This document shows, piece after piece, positions 36,501-42,289 of a stretch of 64,000 nucleotides of DNA. The notes under the pieces were generated by a model. It searched no databases. It saw only the letters and a program-made list of their open reading frames with translations, and was not told the origin of the DNA. This DNA comes from Ornithodoros turicata (Eukaryota; Arthropoda; Arachnida; Ixodida; Argasidae). The number at the start of each line of letters is the position of its first letter. The first letter of the stretch is position 1. The position numbers and the translations under genes were made by a program. The stretch lies in contig NC_088204.1 of NCBI RefSeq assembly GCF_037126465.1, forward strand, positions 77,747,807 through 77,811,806, read 5' to 3'.

Positions 36501-39500
36501 TAATTCACTGGCTTGCACTGTGGCATTGAGGAGTGCTCAGTCACCCTCCCAGGTGTATATCGCTCGCTGAGTGACCCCTAGTTTGCCAATCCCGAGCGAT
36601 GCGCAGCTACCCAGAGCTGACGAGCCGCAAACACGGCGAAACACGTGTCCTCTGGTGCTGTCGCATCGTTCCATGAGTATATACATATATATATATATAT
36701 ATAAAGAGAGGAAAAAAGCCATTAAAAAATAAGAAAAATGACGCTAGATGTGTTTGCAATTCAAACTTACAGATTAAGATGGCTTCTATGGCTGCACGTA
36801 GAAAAACAGATACTCATGGAACGATGCGACAGCACCAGAGGACACGTGTTTCGCCGTGTTTGCGGCTCGTCGGCCCTGGGTAGCTGCGCATCGTTCGGGA
36901 TTGGCAAACCAGGGATCGCTCGCTGAGTGACCCCTGGTTTGCCAATCCCGAACGATGCGCAGCTACCCAGGGCCGACGAGCCGCAAACACGGCGAAACAC
37001 GTGTCCTCTGGTGCTGTCGCATCGTTCCATGAGTCGCATCGTTCGCATCGTTCCATATATATATATATATAATCTTTTTTGAACAATAATTTGTTTTCCA
37101 CAGTGTGTTTTGAACAACCTGGGACAGCAGACGCTAGACAAGGTCGTCAAGGGTCTTCTGTGCGATGTAGTTCAGCTTTTACTCCACCTCGTGGGCCAAC
37201 CTACTGCTACTGGAATTACGGAGGCTGGAGCAGGCACTCCACTTGAACCACTAGCAAACGGTCTCGGAGATAATGGTGGCCAACTGTTCGACTCGCTTAG
37301 GCAGGGGGCGAACCAACTGAGAAACGCACTTAGCGACCAATGTAAGTAAAAGTCGTTTCTGGAAGCTGTAGTGAATTCTTTTGTGTATATACCGCATTTC
37401 CGGTCACCTGGTAGAAGAAAGATCTCCTGTGAGCCCCGTGCGCGTTCAATGTCGCAGGAACGGCAGGAGCGGCAAAAGTAGTTCATTTCTACTTCCCGCG
37501 TAGACGTGCGTTACAAATAAGCGAATGACGTCATCACCTCAGCAGCACACGTACAATTTAATGAATATGACATGTAGCTGTACCAGAGTCAGCACTAAGA
37601 CGCGTCTGCACGTCCCACGGTCTCGTTAACGTATCCATTTTTCCTGCGTATTGTGCGTGTGTGTTTCTTTGATTTCTTTCCTTTTCGTTTTGTCCACCCG
37701 CATTTTGTGTGTGTGTCGTTGAGACGCTTCCATGAAGTGGGACAGCGGACCTCAGCGTCCACCTTGACGAATGCTGACGAAATTCCAGAGTTCCGTCCTC
37801 GTCAGCAGCATTGCCCGTTCTTTACGAACGAGCAGCGTTTAGGACAGCAGCGTGTACCCGAAGCACTACTGACGCTTACTGAGGACGACACTCAGGAATT
37901 TCCTGAACGCTCGCGCAAGCAGGCCCCGGTGTATGTCGCTCCAGTGTCAATTAACTGTAAATACGACGCATACATGGCAGTTTCCTTATTTTCCTTTTTC
38001 TCCTTGCACCCGGTGCGTCCACTTCAACGCCACTGATGTAGCAGCCAGCTAGGAAGCTAGCAGCCAGCTATCTTTAGTTAGGTTGAGCAGATACAGCGTC
38101 TGTTCATTGATGATCAATCTCCAATGGCACGCTAAAAGCTGTGACGCGACTGAATCGAACTCTACCATTGGCTGTGTCGTCTGAGGATTCAACGGATTTT
38201 TCTGCCAAACGTTCCAGGCAGGTCCCATACTTCCCACAAAGCTGGCCTGGGACGCATGTTACCTCCCCTTTCCCCAACTCCTTCCCTTCGTCCCTTCCAC
38301 ATCTCCATCTGTTGACACCTCAGCTCGTCGCATATTCGCGTTTTTCGCCAAATCGGCGCCGCACAGCGGTGAAACACGAGACTAGCCAAACCAGGTATAT
38401 ACACCCGGCCGACCCCGCGTACACTTGCGGAGAGGTTGCTGCTTTTCGCATGAATCGCTGAGCTGCACCCGTATTTTGCTGTTGAAATCATGGATGAAGT
38501 AAACATTGCAGACAACGACCAGCGAACTAAACCAAATTAGTTTTGTTCTGTGTCACAATGCGACTCTGCGCGCCGAGGGGATAGCCAGTTTGTCTTTCCG
38601 CATTTTCTTCTTTCCACACATAGAATACCGCCTACATGGAAGCCATCCTCGGAAAAAATGGATTGGGCGACTCAAAATCAGCAATCATGTTACATCAGCA
38701 ATGCTTGTGTGTGTCTTGCACAGCTCTTGGTGCGGTACTGCCTGCATATCTGATGAACGTTCTTGTTTTATTTTTTGTTTTTGTTTTTTCTGAAGCACAC
38801 TTCTGTGCAACTCACGTCAGGAAGGGAAGCAAAAACTTGTCTAGGCAAAACAGAACAAGTTTGTTTCAAACTTGAATAGCCATTATGTGTAAGAAAGCGC
38901 ATGGGACAGCGTGAAAACGTATTCAGATCACTTCGGAAAGAACGCTGAAAGAATGCGACGTTTCGTTAAGGTTTCCCAAAAACGTGGGCACCAATGACAC
39001 ACGGATGTCGCAACATTACCGTTTAACTTGTAAACTACATTCGTACACGCGCTACACACTTGGAAGTTGTTAGCTGTAAGAGAACTGCAGCACAGATGTC
39101 GTGTGGTTGCATGTCACTCACATTCCTGCAGCGCAGGACAATCACTGCTTGCTATTTCGGTAACCGCTGCTTGCACCGGTAAACGCGAAATTCACCTTCA
39201 CGAAATGTGGTTGATGAAACACTCCGGAACTTCGGAAATAATACGCGACAACTATAGCATTCTCTTTGGACAACCCGGTTACGCGTGCCAGAAGTATATG
39301 CGCAGCGTTTAATACTCGTCCGGCTTCAACTCATCGAGAATTAACATTGCAGTTCAGAAATCTCAAAATCGAGACTAAGCGACAACCAGGATACGTCCGC
39401 CATGTTGGAGTTTAGATGCGCCACCTGCAGGTCGCGAAAAACGCGAATAGCAACAGTCGTTCTGCGGTGGGAAGTAAAAGGGGAAAGACAGCGTCGGAAC

Positions 39501-39574
39501 ATTACCCGTAAAAAAAGGCATAGCAGTGCTAACCGCAAATATCTTATTCTTTTACAGGTCCCAACCTTTCCTGA
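9433..39574 (+). CDS. Gene A: secreted mucin-like protein with two four-exon modules (whole gene)
   Basis: Inferred from splice sites, phases and comparison with gene B. Exons: 9433-9574, 17044-17556, 18977-19023, 20108-20146, 23756-23791, 25607-25718, 27343-27476, 31368-31415, 32633-32668, 37104-37341 and 39558-39574. All joins keep one frame and give about 453 residues. Order: signal peptide, lysine-rich segment, Thr/Pro/Ser-rich stretch, module 1 (exons 3-6), module 2 (exons 7-10), short tail. Each module begins with a Cys-(x)n-ITL-(x)n-IGT exon, then a Cys-x7-CysPro exon of about 13-16 codons, a 12-codon exon ending LLG, and a Leu/Val-rich exon starting Cys-(L/V)-L. There is no transmembrane segment after the signal peptide, so secretion is expected. 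I do not recognise the family. Exon calls are solid where gene B matches, weaker for exons 8-11. Confidence 0.75.
9575..10676 (+). other. Gene A intron 1, conserved proximal part
   Basis: About 9640-10238 aligns with 53000-53945 (for example AAAAGCGACCGTGCGCA, CGGCGGTGGAGA, CCCGGAGTGGCGAGTTAAGG). The match stops at about 10238, just after GGAAACAAATTGCATACAT, which is the left breakpoint of the block missing from unit 2. No exon is seen; the open frames are not conserved. Confidence 0.55.
10677..11868. mobile_element. Non-autonomous DNA transposon flanked by TTAA
   Basis: The termini AGGGGCACTAAACTGA and (reverse complement of the right end) AGTGGCACTAAACCGA match at 14 of 16 positions. Each is flanked by TTAA (10673-10676 and 11869-11872). 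TTAA targets fit piggyBac-like or Kolobok-like elements. The GC-rich interior (about 10840-11510) has long open frames on both strands but no recognisable protein motif, so the element is probably non-autonomous. Confidence 0.65.
11887..12756. mobile_element. Non-autonomous hAT element, 870 bp, with perfect 8-bp target duplication
   Basis: The ends are CATAGGTGGGGA and TCCCCACCTATG, and both flanks are GTTTCAAC (11879-11886 and 12757-12764). An 8-bp duplication is diagnostic of hAT. Subterminal GTAACGCGTTAC motifs are repeated at both ends, as expected for transposase binding sites. No transposase frame is present. Confidence 0.9.
12765..13703. other. Intronic stretch without recognised feature
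   Basis: Contains TAATGTAATGTAATGTT near 13066 and short chance frames on both strands. I recognise no coding or mobile-element motif. Confidence 0.4.
13704..13881 (-). mobile_element. 3' LTR of a Ty3/Gypsy element
   Basis: Read on the minus strand it starts TGTGGCGGCGCTTCC and ends CATTCCTACA, so the TG...CA ends are intact. It has ACAATAAACTGC as a polyadenylation signal and is only 178 bp long. A purine/G-rich tract (CAGTTCGGGGGCAC) lies immediately upstream on the minus strand, as expected of a polypurine tract. A partial second LTR starts at 15583. Confidence 0.85.
13882..15563 (-). pseudogene. Ty3/Gypsy pol remnant: end of RT/RNase H and integrase
   Basis: On the minus strand, in order. 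RT thumb and start of RNase [18 protein letters not shown] and [13 protein letters not shown] at 15252-15563. Integrase zinc-binding domain: [15 protein letters not shown] ... [10 protein letters not shown] at about 14830-15000, with Tyr where a Cys is usual. Integrase core: [20 protein letters not shown] near 14720, then [13 protein letters not shown] with the catalytic Glu near 14525. The first catalytic Asp position reads VHLAIVSPL, Ala instead of Asp, and at least three frame changes occur. Gag, protease and the RT active site are gone. It lies in gene A intron 1, antisense to the gene. Confidence 0.9.
15561..15670 (-). mobile_element. Primer-binding site and partial 5' LTR of the Ty3/Gypsy element
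   Basis: At 15561-15581 the minus strand reads TGGTGACCCGGACGTGATTT, the primer-binding site form seen in many arthropod Gypsy elements. It is followed on the plus strand by TGTAGGAATGAGAG at 15583, which matches the 3' LTR. The match to the 3' LTR ends at about 15670. Pol sequence begins directly beside the primer-binding site, so an internal deletion removed gag through most of RT. Confidence 0.8.
15671..16800. other. Intronic stretch with one unidentified minus-strand frame
   Basis: On the minus strand 15929-15690 encodes 79 residues (motifs [14 protein letters not shown] and [12 protein letters not shown]). The frame is protein-like in composition, but I cannot name it; it may be repeat-derived. 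The remainder is AT-rich and without recognised features. Confidence 0.3.
16805..16945 (-). repeat. LTR fragment related to 60141-60375
   Basis: CATGCCAATGA, CTCTGTTCGAAATA-like and GGCAATTCCC blocks align with 60244-60320, inside the LTR of the second LTR retroelement. It is only partial here and lies immediately before the mucin exon. Confidence 0.45.
17044..17556 (+). CDS. Gene A exon 2: Thr/Pro/Ser-rich mucin cassette
   Basis: Preceded by CTTTCTTCTAG and followed by GTAAGT, it is phase 1 on both sides and exactly 171 codons. It can therefore be included or skipped without changing the frame. It starts [18 protein letters not shown], with three Cys in the first 30 residues, and continues as Thr/Pro/Ser/Ala repeats such as [16 protein letters not shown], dense potential O-glycosylation sites. 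The core at about 17215-17530 is built from a 36-bp (12-residue) unit. Gene B lacks it: the surrounding block is absent there. A long antisense frame (17701-16946) is the mirror image of this repeat and not a gene. Confidence 0.8.
17215..17530 (+). repeat. 36-bp coding minisatellite in the mucin exon
   Basis: Repeated blocks of CCTAGTACAACTCCTGCC and TCTTCTACGACTCCTGCC alternate, giving 12-residue units. Near-identical units imply recent expansion and probable length variation between individuals. Confidence 0.85.
17557..18976 (+). other. Gene A intron 2
   Basis: The first 950 bp have no match in unit 2. From about 18510 (ACGTCTGGTGGGAAATAA) to 18880 the sequence aligns with 53955-54330, marking the right breakpoint of the block missing from unit 2. 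An open frame at 18643-18876 is not conserved in unit 2, so I do not call it a gene. Confidence 0.5.
18977..19023 (+). CDS. Gene A exon 3: module 1, first exon
   Basis: Acceptor CTCCCTATAG and donor GTAAGTG. Enters in phase 1 and leaves in phase 0. Encodes [15 protein letters not shown] after a split Asp codon; NIT is a potential N-glycosylation site. Its ITL...IGT core recurs in exon 7. Gene B has the same exon at 57031-57077. Confidence 0.8.
19153..19480 (+). mobile_element. tRNA-derived SINE with imperfect target duplication
   Basis: Box A (TGGCGCAGCGGTAACGCG, 19164-19181) and box B (GGTTCGAATCC, 19207-19217) form a polymerase III promoter. The body contains CTGGGGTTTTTCCTGGGTTT and ends in a CTC-repeat tail at about 19455-19478. 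GCCGCCTTCGTT (19141-19152) and GCCGCCTTTGTT (19481-19492) flank it, one mismatch in 12. Unit 2 lacks the SINE between CAAATGCTGATCTTG (57172) and CTGTTACGGAC (57230). Confidence 0.85.
20108..20146 (+). CDS. Gene A exon 4: module 1, second exon (13 codons)
   Basis: Acceptor TTTGTTCCAG and donor GTAAGTTA. Phase 0 on both sides. Encodes [13 protein letters not shown]. The counterpart in gene B at 58701-58739 reads CMQNSLEFCPKDN: same length, same splice sites and both Cys kept. The Cys-x7-CysPro pattern also matches exon 8. Sequence just upstream is conserved but changes frame between the copies, so it is intron. Confidence 0.8.
20521..22029. mobile_element. hAT-like element with TGGGCAGTAAT ends, shared by both units
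   Basis: The right end reads ATTACTGCCCACACCTG and is followed by TTCAGGGC (22030-22037). The left end in unit 2 reads TTCAGGGA then CAGGGATGGGCAGTAA (about 59096). In unit 1 the left end is overwritten by a run of about 18 G at 20521-20538 before GCAGTAATAG. Subterminal TAATACT motifs are many. The left part occurs in both units, so insertion predates the duplication. It has no transposase frame and contains a nested Tigger-like MITE. Confidence 0.65.
21151..21699. mobile_element. Tigger/pogo-like MITE nested in the hAT-like element
   Basis: The first 24 bases (starting CAGTGAACCCTCGTTAATAT) are perfectly repeated in inverse at the right end, and TA flanks both sides (21149-21150 and 21700-21701). 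The CAGTGAACCCTCGTTAATA type end is typical of Tigger-like elements (family knowledge). Internal GTCATATTAACGAG motifs are repeated. 549 bp and non-coding. Confidence 0.85.
22655..22735 (+). repeat. Recurrent retroposon 3' tail, second copy
   Basis: GGAATAGCAAGCCCACACC, GGCTAACCTTTCCC, ATTAAACATATCC and a C run of about 14: same layout as at 3555-3612. Confidence 0.55.
22930..23505. repeat. GTAACT-rich hAT-like remnant
   Basis: Many GTTACAGTTAC and AGTAACTA motifs lie at both ends, and the right end reads GTTTGTTACTGCCCAAGAC. The right half (from about 23350) is conserved in unit 2 at 60545-60680. No clean target duplication could be read. Confidence 0.45.
23756..23791 (+). CDS. Gene A exon 5: module 1, third exon (12 codons)
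   Basis: Acceptor GTGTTTCTCTTGCAG and donor GTAAGC. Phase 0 on both sides. Encodes [12 protein letters not shown]. The counterpart in gene B (60911-60946) differs at three bases. Same size and LLG ending as exon 9. Confidence 0.8.
24140..24253. mobile_element. Hairpin MITE, CCCAAGCAGCAC family, copy 2
   Basis: Ends CCCAAGCAGCA and GTGCTGCTTGGG, both with the GTGCAATAGGGGTGGACGG arm. CA flanks each side (24138-24139 and 24254-24255). Unit 2 is uninterrupted at about 61296-61306 (GCTAGTGAGCAGGAGCTTG), proving insertion after the duplication or loss from unit 2. Confidence 0.85.
24963..25353. mobile_element. Two adjacent hairpin MITEs with GTTTTAG/CTAAAAC ends
   Basis: 25178-25353 starts TTAGTGAGTTTTAGCATACC and ends with its inverse (CTAAAACTCACTAA). 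24963-25130 has a related interior (GTACGC...CCTTTGCGTACG, then TGGTGGTT and its inverse) and ends ACTAAAACT. The same pair is present in unit 2 at about 61512-61833, so both predate the duplication. Rich in TACGTA palindromes. Confidence 0.65.
25607..25718 (+). CDS. Gene A exon 6: module 1, fourth exon
   Basis: Acceptor TTTCCTTTTTCTGCAG and donor GTATGC, phase 0 in and phase 1 out. Encodes [15 protein letters not shown] followed by [16 protein letters not shown], amphipathic Leu/Val-rich with two Cys. The donor is a better consensus (GTATGT) in gene B at the same place. A hand comparison with gene B (62095-62206) gives 11 base differences, 5 silent and 6 replacing. Confidence 0.8.
25748..26044. 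repeat. Inverted repeat with CTATA...GTTGAACTTAAG arms
   Basis: CTATACTCCTGTTGAACTTA at the left and the inverse of CTATAGTCTTGTTCAACTTA at the right. The left outer part (to GTTGAAC) is also present in unit 2 (62234-62251), where the following roughly 1.4 kb to 27168 is missing. Its status as a MITE is uncertain. Confidence 0.4.
26045..27342. other. Gene A intron 6, distal part
   Basis: Mostly sequence absent from unit 2 up to about 27168. The last 170 bp (TCTTCCCTTGTGCAAG onward) align with 62250-62424. No exon or named element recognised. Confidence 0.45.
27343..27476 (+). CDS. Gene A exon 7: module 2, first exon
   Basis: Acceptor TTTTTCAATCTAG and donor GTAAGT, phase 1 in and phase 0 out, so it repeats the phases of exon 3. 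Encodes [18 protein letters not shown] followed by [20 protein letters not shown]. The ITL...IGT ending is shared with exon 3, here extended at the front. In gene B (62425-62558) splice sites, length and Cys are kept, but many residues differ: by hand count 17 replacing and 3 silent differences. Confidence 0.85.
28480..28605. repeat. Small palindromic repeat (CGGATCCAGGGG type), copy 2, with G run
   Basis: CAGTGGCGAATCCATG, a run of about 13 G, then AAAACGTCAGTTTATACATT, CCCCACTACGCG and CAACAAAGAAACCG as in the other two copies. Confidence 0.6.
28612..28905 (+). mobile_element. tRNA-derived SINE
   Basis: Box A TGGCTCAGACGGTAGCG (28618-28634) and box B GGTTCGAACCC (28660-28670). The downstream body has CACGTTAAAGAATCCTCAGG and GACGTAAACCCCCAGATA, as in well-known tick SINEs of the Ruka type (family knowledge). 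It is not a tRNA gene because the 3' half of the cloverleaf is not followed by a tRNA end. Confidence 0.8.
29144..31367 (+). other. Gene A intron 7, distal part
   Basis: 29160-29560 aligns with 63065-63370 in unit 2. The rest has no partner in the window. The frames at 30730-31121 look like chance. No element recognised. Confidence 0.45.
31368..31415 (+). CDS. Gene A exon 8: module 2, second exon (16 codons)
   Basis: Acceptor TTTCACTTTGTAG and donor GTAACA, phase 0 on both sides. Encodes [16 protein letters not shown]. The Cys-x7-CysPro pattern equals that of exon 4; NET is a possible N-glycosylation site. Gene B's counterpart lies beyond the window, so support comes only from splice signals, phase and similarity to exon 4. 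Confidence 0.65.
31709..31858. repeat. Small palindromic repeat (CGGATCCAGGGG type), copy 3
   Basis: CGCGGATCCAAGGGGAGG start, GTCAGTTTATACATTGGATT and CCCCACTACGTGCTTCG inside, ending near CGATCTGCCCCCGC. Confidence 0.6.
32098..32255. repeat. Possible diverged relative of the CCCAAGCAGCAC hairpin MITE
   Basis: CCAAGCAGCACAATATACGG at the left and TTCAGTACGTTGTGCTGTTC at the right are inverse over about 18 bases. The interior does not match the other three copies, and no clean target duplication is seen. Confidence 0.4.
32633..32668 (+). CDS. Gene A exon 9: module 2, third exon (12 codons)
   Basis: Acceptor TTTTTTCAATCTCTGCAG and donor GTGAGT, phase 0 on both sides. Encodes [12 protein letters not shown]. 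Same length and LLG end as exon 5. Gene B's copy is outside the window. Confidence 0.65.
32966..33301. mobile_element. Mariner-like MITE with CTAGAGACCTGG ends
   Basis: CTAGAGACCTGG and CCAGGTCTCTAG are perfect inverse ends flanked by TA (32964-32965 and 33302-33303). The 12 bp plus TA give a 14-bp perfect inverted repeat. 336 bp, non-coding. Confidence 0.7.
33800..34450 (-). pseudogene. Ty3/Gypsy gag-like remnant
   Basis: On the minus strand, 34071-33832 contains [20 protein letters not shown] and [15 protein letters not shown]. This resembles the gag segment (PLLR-LFLQRLP-(x)n-LA-(x)n-LADRI) of arthropod Gypsy elements. Upstream minus-strand sequence to about 34450 gives matching fragments only with stops and frame changes. 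It lies in gene A intron 9, antisense. Confidence 0.45.
34451..35999 (+). other. Gene A intron 9, middle part
   Basis: Contains one more copy of the GGCTGACCTTTCC retroposon tail at about 35600-35665, and TATCC/GGATA-rich sequence at 35085-35780. No exon recognised. Confidence 0.4.
36000..36328. repeat. TA microsatellites flanking unannotated sequence
   Basis: TA runs at 36000-36020 and 36303-36327. The latter abuts the next palindromic element. Confidence 0.75.
36328..36494. repeat. Palindromic element with perfect 32-bp inverted ends
   Basis: 36328-36359 (starting GGGGGGAAAGCCATTAAAAA) is the exact inverse of 36463-36494. A related left half recurs at 36712-36740 with GACGCTAGATGTG and CTTACAGATTAAGATGGC following, as in the first copy. 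Confidence 0.85.
36576..37033. repeat. Perfect 102-bp inverted repeat with a third arm
   Basis: 36813-36914 and 36932-37033 are exact inverses over 102 bases with a 17-base spacer. 36576-36677 is a near-identical third copy of the right arm. Key blocks are GGACACGTGTTTCGCCGTG and GCGCATCGTTCGGGATTGG. TA microsatellites sit at 36685-36703 and 37052-37070. The structure is in intron 9, just before exon 10. Confidence 0.9.
37104..37341 (+). CDS. Gene A exon 10: module 2, fourth exon with extension
   Basis: Acceptor TTTGTTTTCCACAG; phase 0 in and phase 1 out at a strong GTAAGTAAA donor. Starts [15 protein letters not shown], then [15 protein letters not shown], which parallels exon 6 (Cys-(L/V)-L start, second Cys, Leu/Val-rich helix). 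It then has a Gly/Thr-rich stretch and [19 protein letters not shown]. If the donor is ignored, the frame ends four bases into the intron side with TGT AAG TAA, so an alternative terminal form is possible. Confidence 0.75.
37342..39557 (+). other. Gene A last intron (inferred)
   Basis: No recognised element and no canonical AATAAA within the first kilobases after 37342, which argues that transcription continues to 39826. The short open frames are not supported by any motif. Confidence 0.4.
39558..39574 (+). CDS. Gene A exon 11: terminal codons and stop
   Basis: Acceptor TTATTCTTTTACAG. Joined in phase 1 to exon 10 it completes a Cys codon and adds PNLS and TGA (39572-39574). A 3' UTR of about 250 bases then leads to AATAAA at 39826-39831. 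It is inferred from splice signals, phase and the downstream polyadenylation signal only. Confidence 0.5.
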
Positions 39575-39825
39575 GTGCCATGGAGGCAAGCAAAGGATGT
39601 TGCCAATATTTTCGCTCAGGGTCGTAAAATACACGTCTTTCTTCTGAGAGATAAGAACGGGCTTTTGTTTGTGGGTTTTCTCGCTAACGCGCTCCTTGTA
39701 TATCTGCACGAGGAGCCCTTATGACTTGATCTGTACGCACTGCACGTCACTTTGCGCACTGGGTGTTGATAGGAAGGAACAAAGTGCCCGTTTTCTTGTG
39801 CTCTCGTGAGTGTGGTACGTTGAAC

Positions 39826-39831
39826 AATAAA
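39826..39831 (+). terminator. Polyadenylation signal of gene A
   Basis: First canonical AATAAA downstream of the inferred stop, in GAACAATAAAAGATGG; cleavage would be expected about 15-25 bases later. Confidence 0.5.
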
Positions 39832-40059
39832 AGATGGAAATGTCACCAGTTCTTGATTACCTTTTTGCCTTTGGTGATTGGCCATACTGTACCACGTTAT
39901 CTTGTGAGCACTATGTCTTCCAGTGGACTGTGGGCCTGTTGGCGGGTACTATCTCATTTTGTACTGGCTACGAGGAGGCGTGGAATAATGATCGAGGCCT
40001 CGTCGAGACCGACTTATTCATTCAGAAGTGCGTCCTGAAAGGCGAACGAACCATTAATC

Positions 40060-40712
40060 GAAGCTCACTGTTTACTCGTCCAGTTCGCGCGCCGTGTTCT
40101 TCCACGAAGTGTAGAAGCCGACTCATTCATTCAGAACCGCTCCCCCAAGAGGTCAACGAACCGTTCCCCGCAGTTCAGCGTTCACTTGTGCAGTCCTCCG
40201 TCCACGCACCACGTTCCTTCCCGAACTGTCGCAGCAGACTCATTCATTCAGAACTGTTTCTCAGTCACCGCTCATTCTTTCAGTGCACTCACCGGTCGGC
40301 CGGTCCTTCTCGAGCCAGCCGACCATACGTCTTCCACTACCACATATGCGCATGCGCGCAATGCGACACAACAGCTTGACGAAGAACACCATGGATAGCG
40401 ACCATGGTGCCGCAGCGCCCCATCATCATCCAATGTATGTGTGTGTGTGTGCCGCAGCGCCAAGTCAAGTGAAGAAACGTTTCGGTCGTTGGTGAATGAG
40501 TTCGTTCAGTTCACACGAATGACTAGTTCAGTCTGAACGAATCATTTACGAACGACACATCACTTGTTGAGGCGTTCCCCCCAGCCAGAACAGTAAAAAG
40601 CACGTCACACGACACAATGTCTTCATAAATGGTTTTATTCACTCGTTTTTTAAATAATTTTGTTTCTTGATTGGTTATAGACTTTTATAGGACACTGTGT
40701 CACAATACGGCA
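40060..40712. repeat. Dispersed GTTCAGT/GAACGA-rich repeat, copy 2
   Basis: Matches 1024-1510 in order. Internally a block of about 118 bp is doubled: GACTCATTCATTCAGAAC at about 40119-40136 and again at about 40238-40255. A short GT run (about 40438-40450) has been added. It lies between gene A and unit 2. Confidence 0.6.
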
Positions 40713-41104
40713 CTTTCAGTCATTTGACGGTGGTTCACGCTAAGCTTGGGTGACCTCGGTTGGGCATCCCGTAACGCGGCATGTGGTTAGCCTTTGTCCT
40801 GGCAAGGCACACTGGAAAGAGTTGTACGAGCCCCAGTACAGTACCACAGGCGTGGCACAATGATCACAACGATCAATCCTTGCAGCCATCCCCAAGTGGT
40901 CACCTGTCGCCTACCCGCCATCGCGGCATGGTAGTTCTTTTACAGCGATGGCTTCTGCTGCTGCTGCTGCATCTAACTGGATGGTGTCTGGAGCTATGTG
41001 GTCTCCCTGGTGGGCACCTGCAGCTCCATGTCTTTTAAGCTTTAGCGTAGCGTGAAGACGTGTCTTGAACGTGCGAAGCTCCGCAATGAACGTCACTGTT
41101 TCCT

Positions 41105-41440
41105 TCATGCTCTCATTTTCACATCAGCGTGAGAACGGCTTAATAGCGGTTCACGATACCGCTGGCTCACTGATACCGCTGTACTTGTTGCTGTTTGCAG
41201 CGCCGGTAACCAAACAGTTTGCAGAAGCTGAAGTCGTTCTCTGTGAGCCTCGTAAGATGGACACTGCATGATTACGTGAAGTGTGTCGTCCGGAGTGTTG
41301 CATCTGCGGCATAACGAAGTTGATACGAGTTTCATCCTGTAGAGTGTTGTCCGTGAATAAAGCTGACCTAGGCGGATTCTGCGGGCGGGATTCTGGAGTC
41401 GGTGGAAGAGTGTCTGAAGCACGGTGGTAGGCTGAAGCAT
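41105..41440 (-). pseudogene. LINE ORF2 C-terminal fragment
   Basis: Minus strand: RIRLGQLYSRTTLYRMKL and CRRCNTPDDTLHVIMQCPSY, the C-terminal zinc-knuckle-like motif (Cys-x2-Cys-x9-His-x4-Cys) of LINE ORF2 proteins. Everything upstream of this domain is missing. Confidence 0.75.
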
Positions 41441-42289
41441 ACAGTATAGTGCTTTCGCCCGCGCCTTACAGAGGGCGCTGCCACAGGCTCACGTTGGACA
41501 GAGCCGTCTATAGAGAGAGAGCTTGACCATTGGGAAGAGCTTAACTTCTGCCAATAAATCCCCCCCCTAGCGCACGTGTGACAGCAAACAAAACAAACAC
41601 ATTTCGCACACGGTATGGCAGGCGGAGCCCAGCGGAATCAAGAACGACTTGCATCGGACTGGATACTATGGCGCCGGACGCGCCTGGTCTTCACGCGCGG
41701 AAAGGCAGTGGCCGAATCCGGCCTAATGCCCTCCTCTGTTGTTTAGTTATTTGTCATCGGCTGGCACAAGTTTCCATTGCTACAGGAATGGAACGAATGT
41801 GCAAGACCTTCATGCTTTCAAATAACAATTTCACTGGAAAAGAGTTCCGCTAAACATCTGGCCCCACAACGGTGGCCCTAATGAAGGTACCGCATTTAAA
41901 CCTGCGGCCGATTTTTAATTTACAATTCTTGCTCATTGTATATACGTGCACTGGTTTTGCGGGGTACTCGGCAGTGCCCTAGTTTGTCCTACGCACTGCG
42001 CATGCCTCCAACTGCGCGGATCTACAACTGCAGCTGGTGTGCTTTATCCGAAAAGCATAATACGTTGAAATGCCAAAGTCAATGTGGCAGGAGTCAGGGC
42101 AATGCTCGGGGTTAAAGCTGCGTTTTTCACGAAGGGCTCTAAATAAATTTGGACTAGCCAAACGCGTATATTTAGTGGAGGCGTTGTCGGGCTCGGTAAG
42201 GATTTGACATGAAAAAAAAAAAAAAAAACGCTGAGAACTCGAATAATAGAACGTCATAAAGGTTTGCTAAGGGTTGCTAGGATGAGTGC

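Larger units (their letters stand above)
3620..40712 (+). repeat. Segmental duplication unit 1 (carries gene A)
   Basis: Colinear matches to unit 2, read by eye: 3620-4200 with 41738-42290; 4600-5290 with 43540-44320; 5930-6620 with 49520-50200; 7400-10240 with 51240-53945; 18510-18880 with 53955-54330; 18880-19850 with 56870-57500; 19870-20900 with 58480-59470; 23350-24120 with 60560-61290; 24960-25740 with 61510-62230; 27170-27740 with 62250-63060; and 29160-29560 with 63065-63370. Order and strand are kept, which indicates a tandem duplication followed by many insertions and deletions. The left edge may lie at about 1024 if the repeat there belongs to the unit. Confidence 0.85.
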
